From: Promethearchaeota archaeon
GTDB lineage: Archaea; Asgardarchaeota; Lokiarchaeia; Sigynarchaeales; SOKP01
DNA: 5,453 bases
Direction of reading: 5' to 3'
Assembly (NCBI GenBank): GCA_016839425.1
Contig: JAEOUI010000094.1
Span: 1 to 5,453, forward strand
Part shown: positions 5,436 to 5,453 of the stretch, piece by piece
How the letters are laid out: every line of letters begins with the position of its first letter
Position numbering within the stretch: position 1 is the stretch's first letter
Notes under the pieces: model-generated
Seen by the model: the letters and a program-made list of their open reading frames with translations, nothing else
Databases searched by the model: none
Told to the model about the DNA's origin: nothing
Position numbers and translations under genes: made by a program

Positions 5436-5453
5436 GACTCTGAATGAATAAAA

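Overview
The window reads as an AT-rich archaeal chromosome fragment with eight protein genes and short intergenic gaps. No RNA genes, IS elements or CRISPR repeats are visible. The archaeal assignment rests on the GPN-loop GTPase (an archaeal/eukaryotic family), the mixture of Shine-Dalgarno-led and apparently leaderless genes, TATA-like boxes upstream of several starts, and T-run terminators. The style of the proteins (a long nucleotidyltransferase, a 7-TM protein with an acidic tail, an iron-sulfur flavoprotein) is what I would expect of an Asgard/Lokiarchaeota-type genome. That finer placement is inference only.

Left block, minus strand (20-2409). Three genes are read leftward: a small protein with a nucleoside 2-deoxyribosyltransferase-like fold (2409-2017), a GPN-loop GTPase (about 1953-1177), and a sugar-phosphate nucleotidyltransferase with a C-terminal left-handed beta-helix (1120-20). 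The GTPase has no ATG, GTG or TTG in frame ahead of its P-loop. A near-perfect GGAGGT sits 8 nt before an ATT codon, so a non-canonical start (or a sequence error) must be invoked. A 12-bp-arm inverted repeat lies between the GTPase and the nucleotidyltransferase.

Middle block, plus strand (2525-4528). A solitary beta-order DNA methyltransferase (DPPF, then TQKP, then FxGxG) is divergent from the deoxyribosyltransferase-like gene and ends at a T-run terminator. It is followed by an unrecognised 7-TM protein with receptor-like topology (N-terminus out, C-terminus in) and an unrecognised 92-residue helical protein. The last two are two bases apart and probably co-translated.

Right block, minus strand (4576-5407). 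An iron-sulfur flavoprotein (CX2CX2CX6C) is preceded by a 51-residue acidic zinc-finger protein with two CxxC knuckles and a GTG start.

Functionally the window mixes housekeeping (GPN GTPase, NDP-sugar synthesis, flavoprotein redox) with an accessory-looking centre. The two parts most worth a second look are the divergent methyltransferase/deoxyribosyltransferase-like pair and the 7-TM/small-protein couplet.
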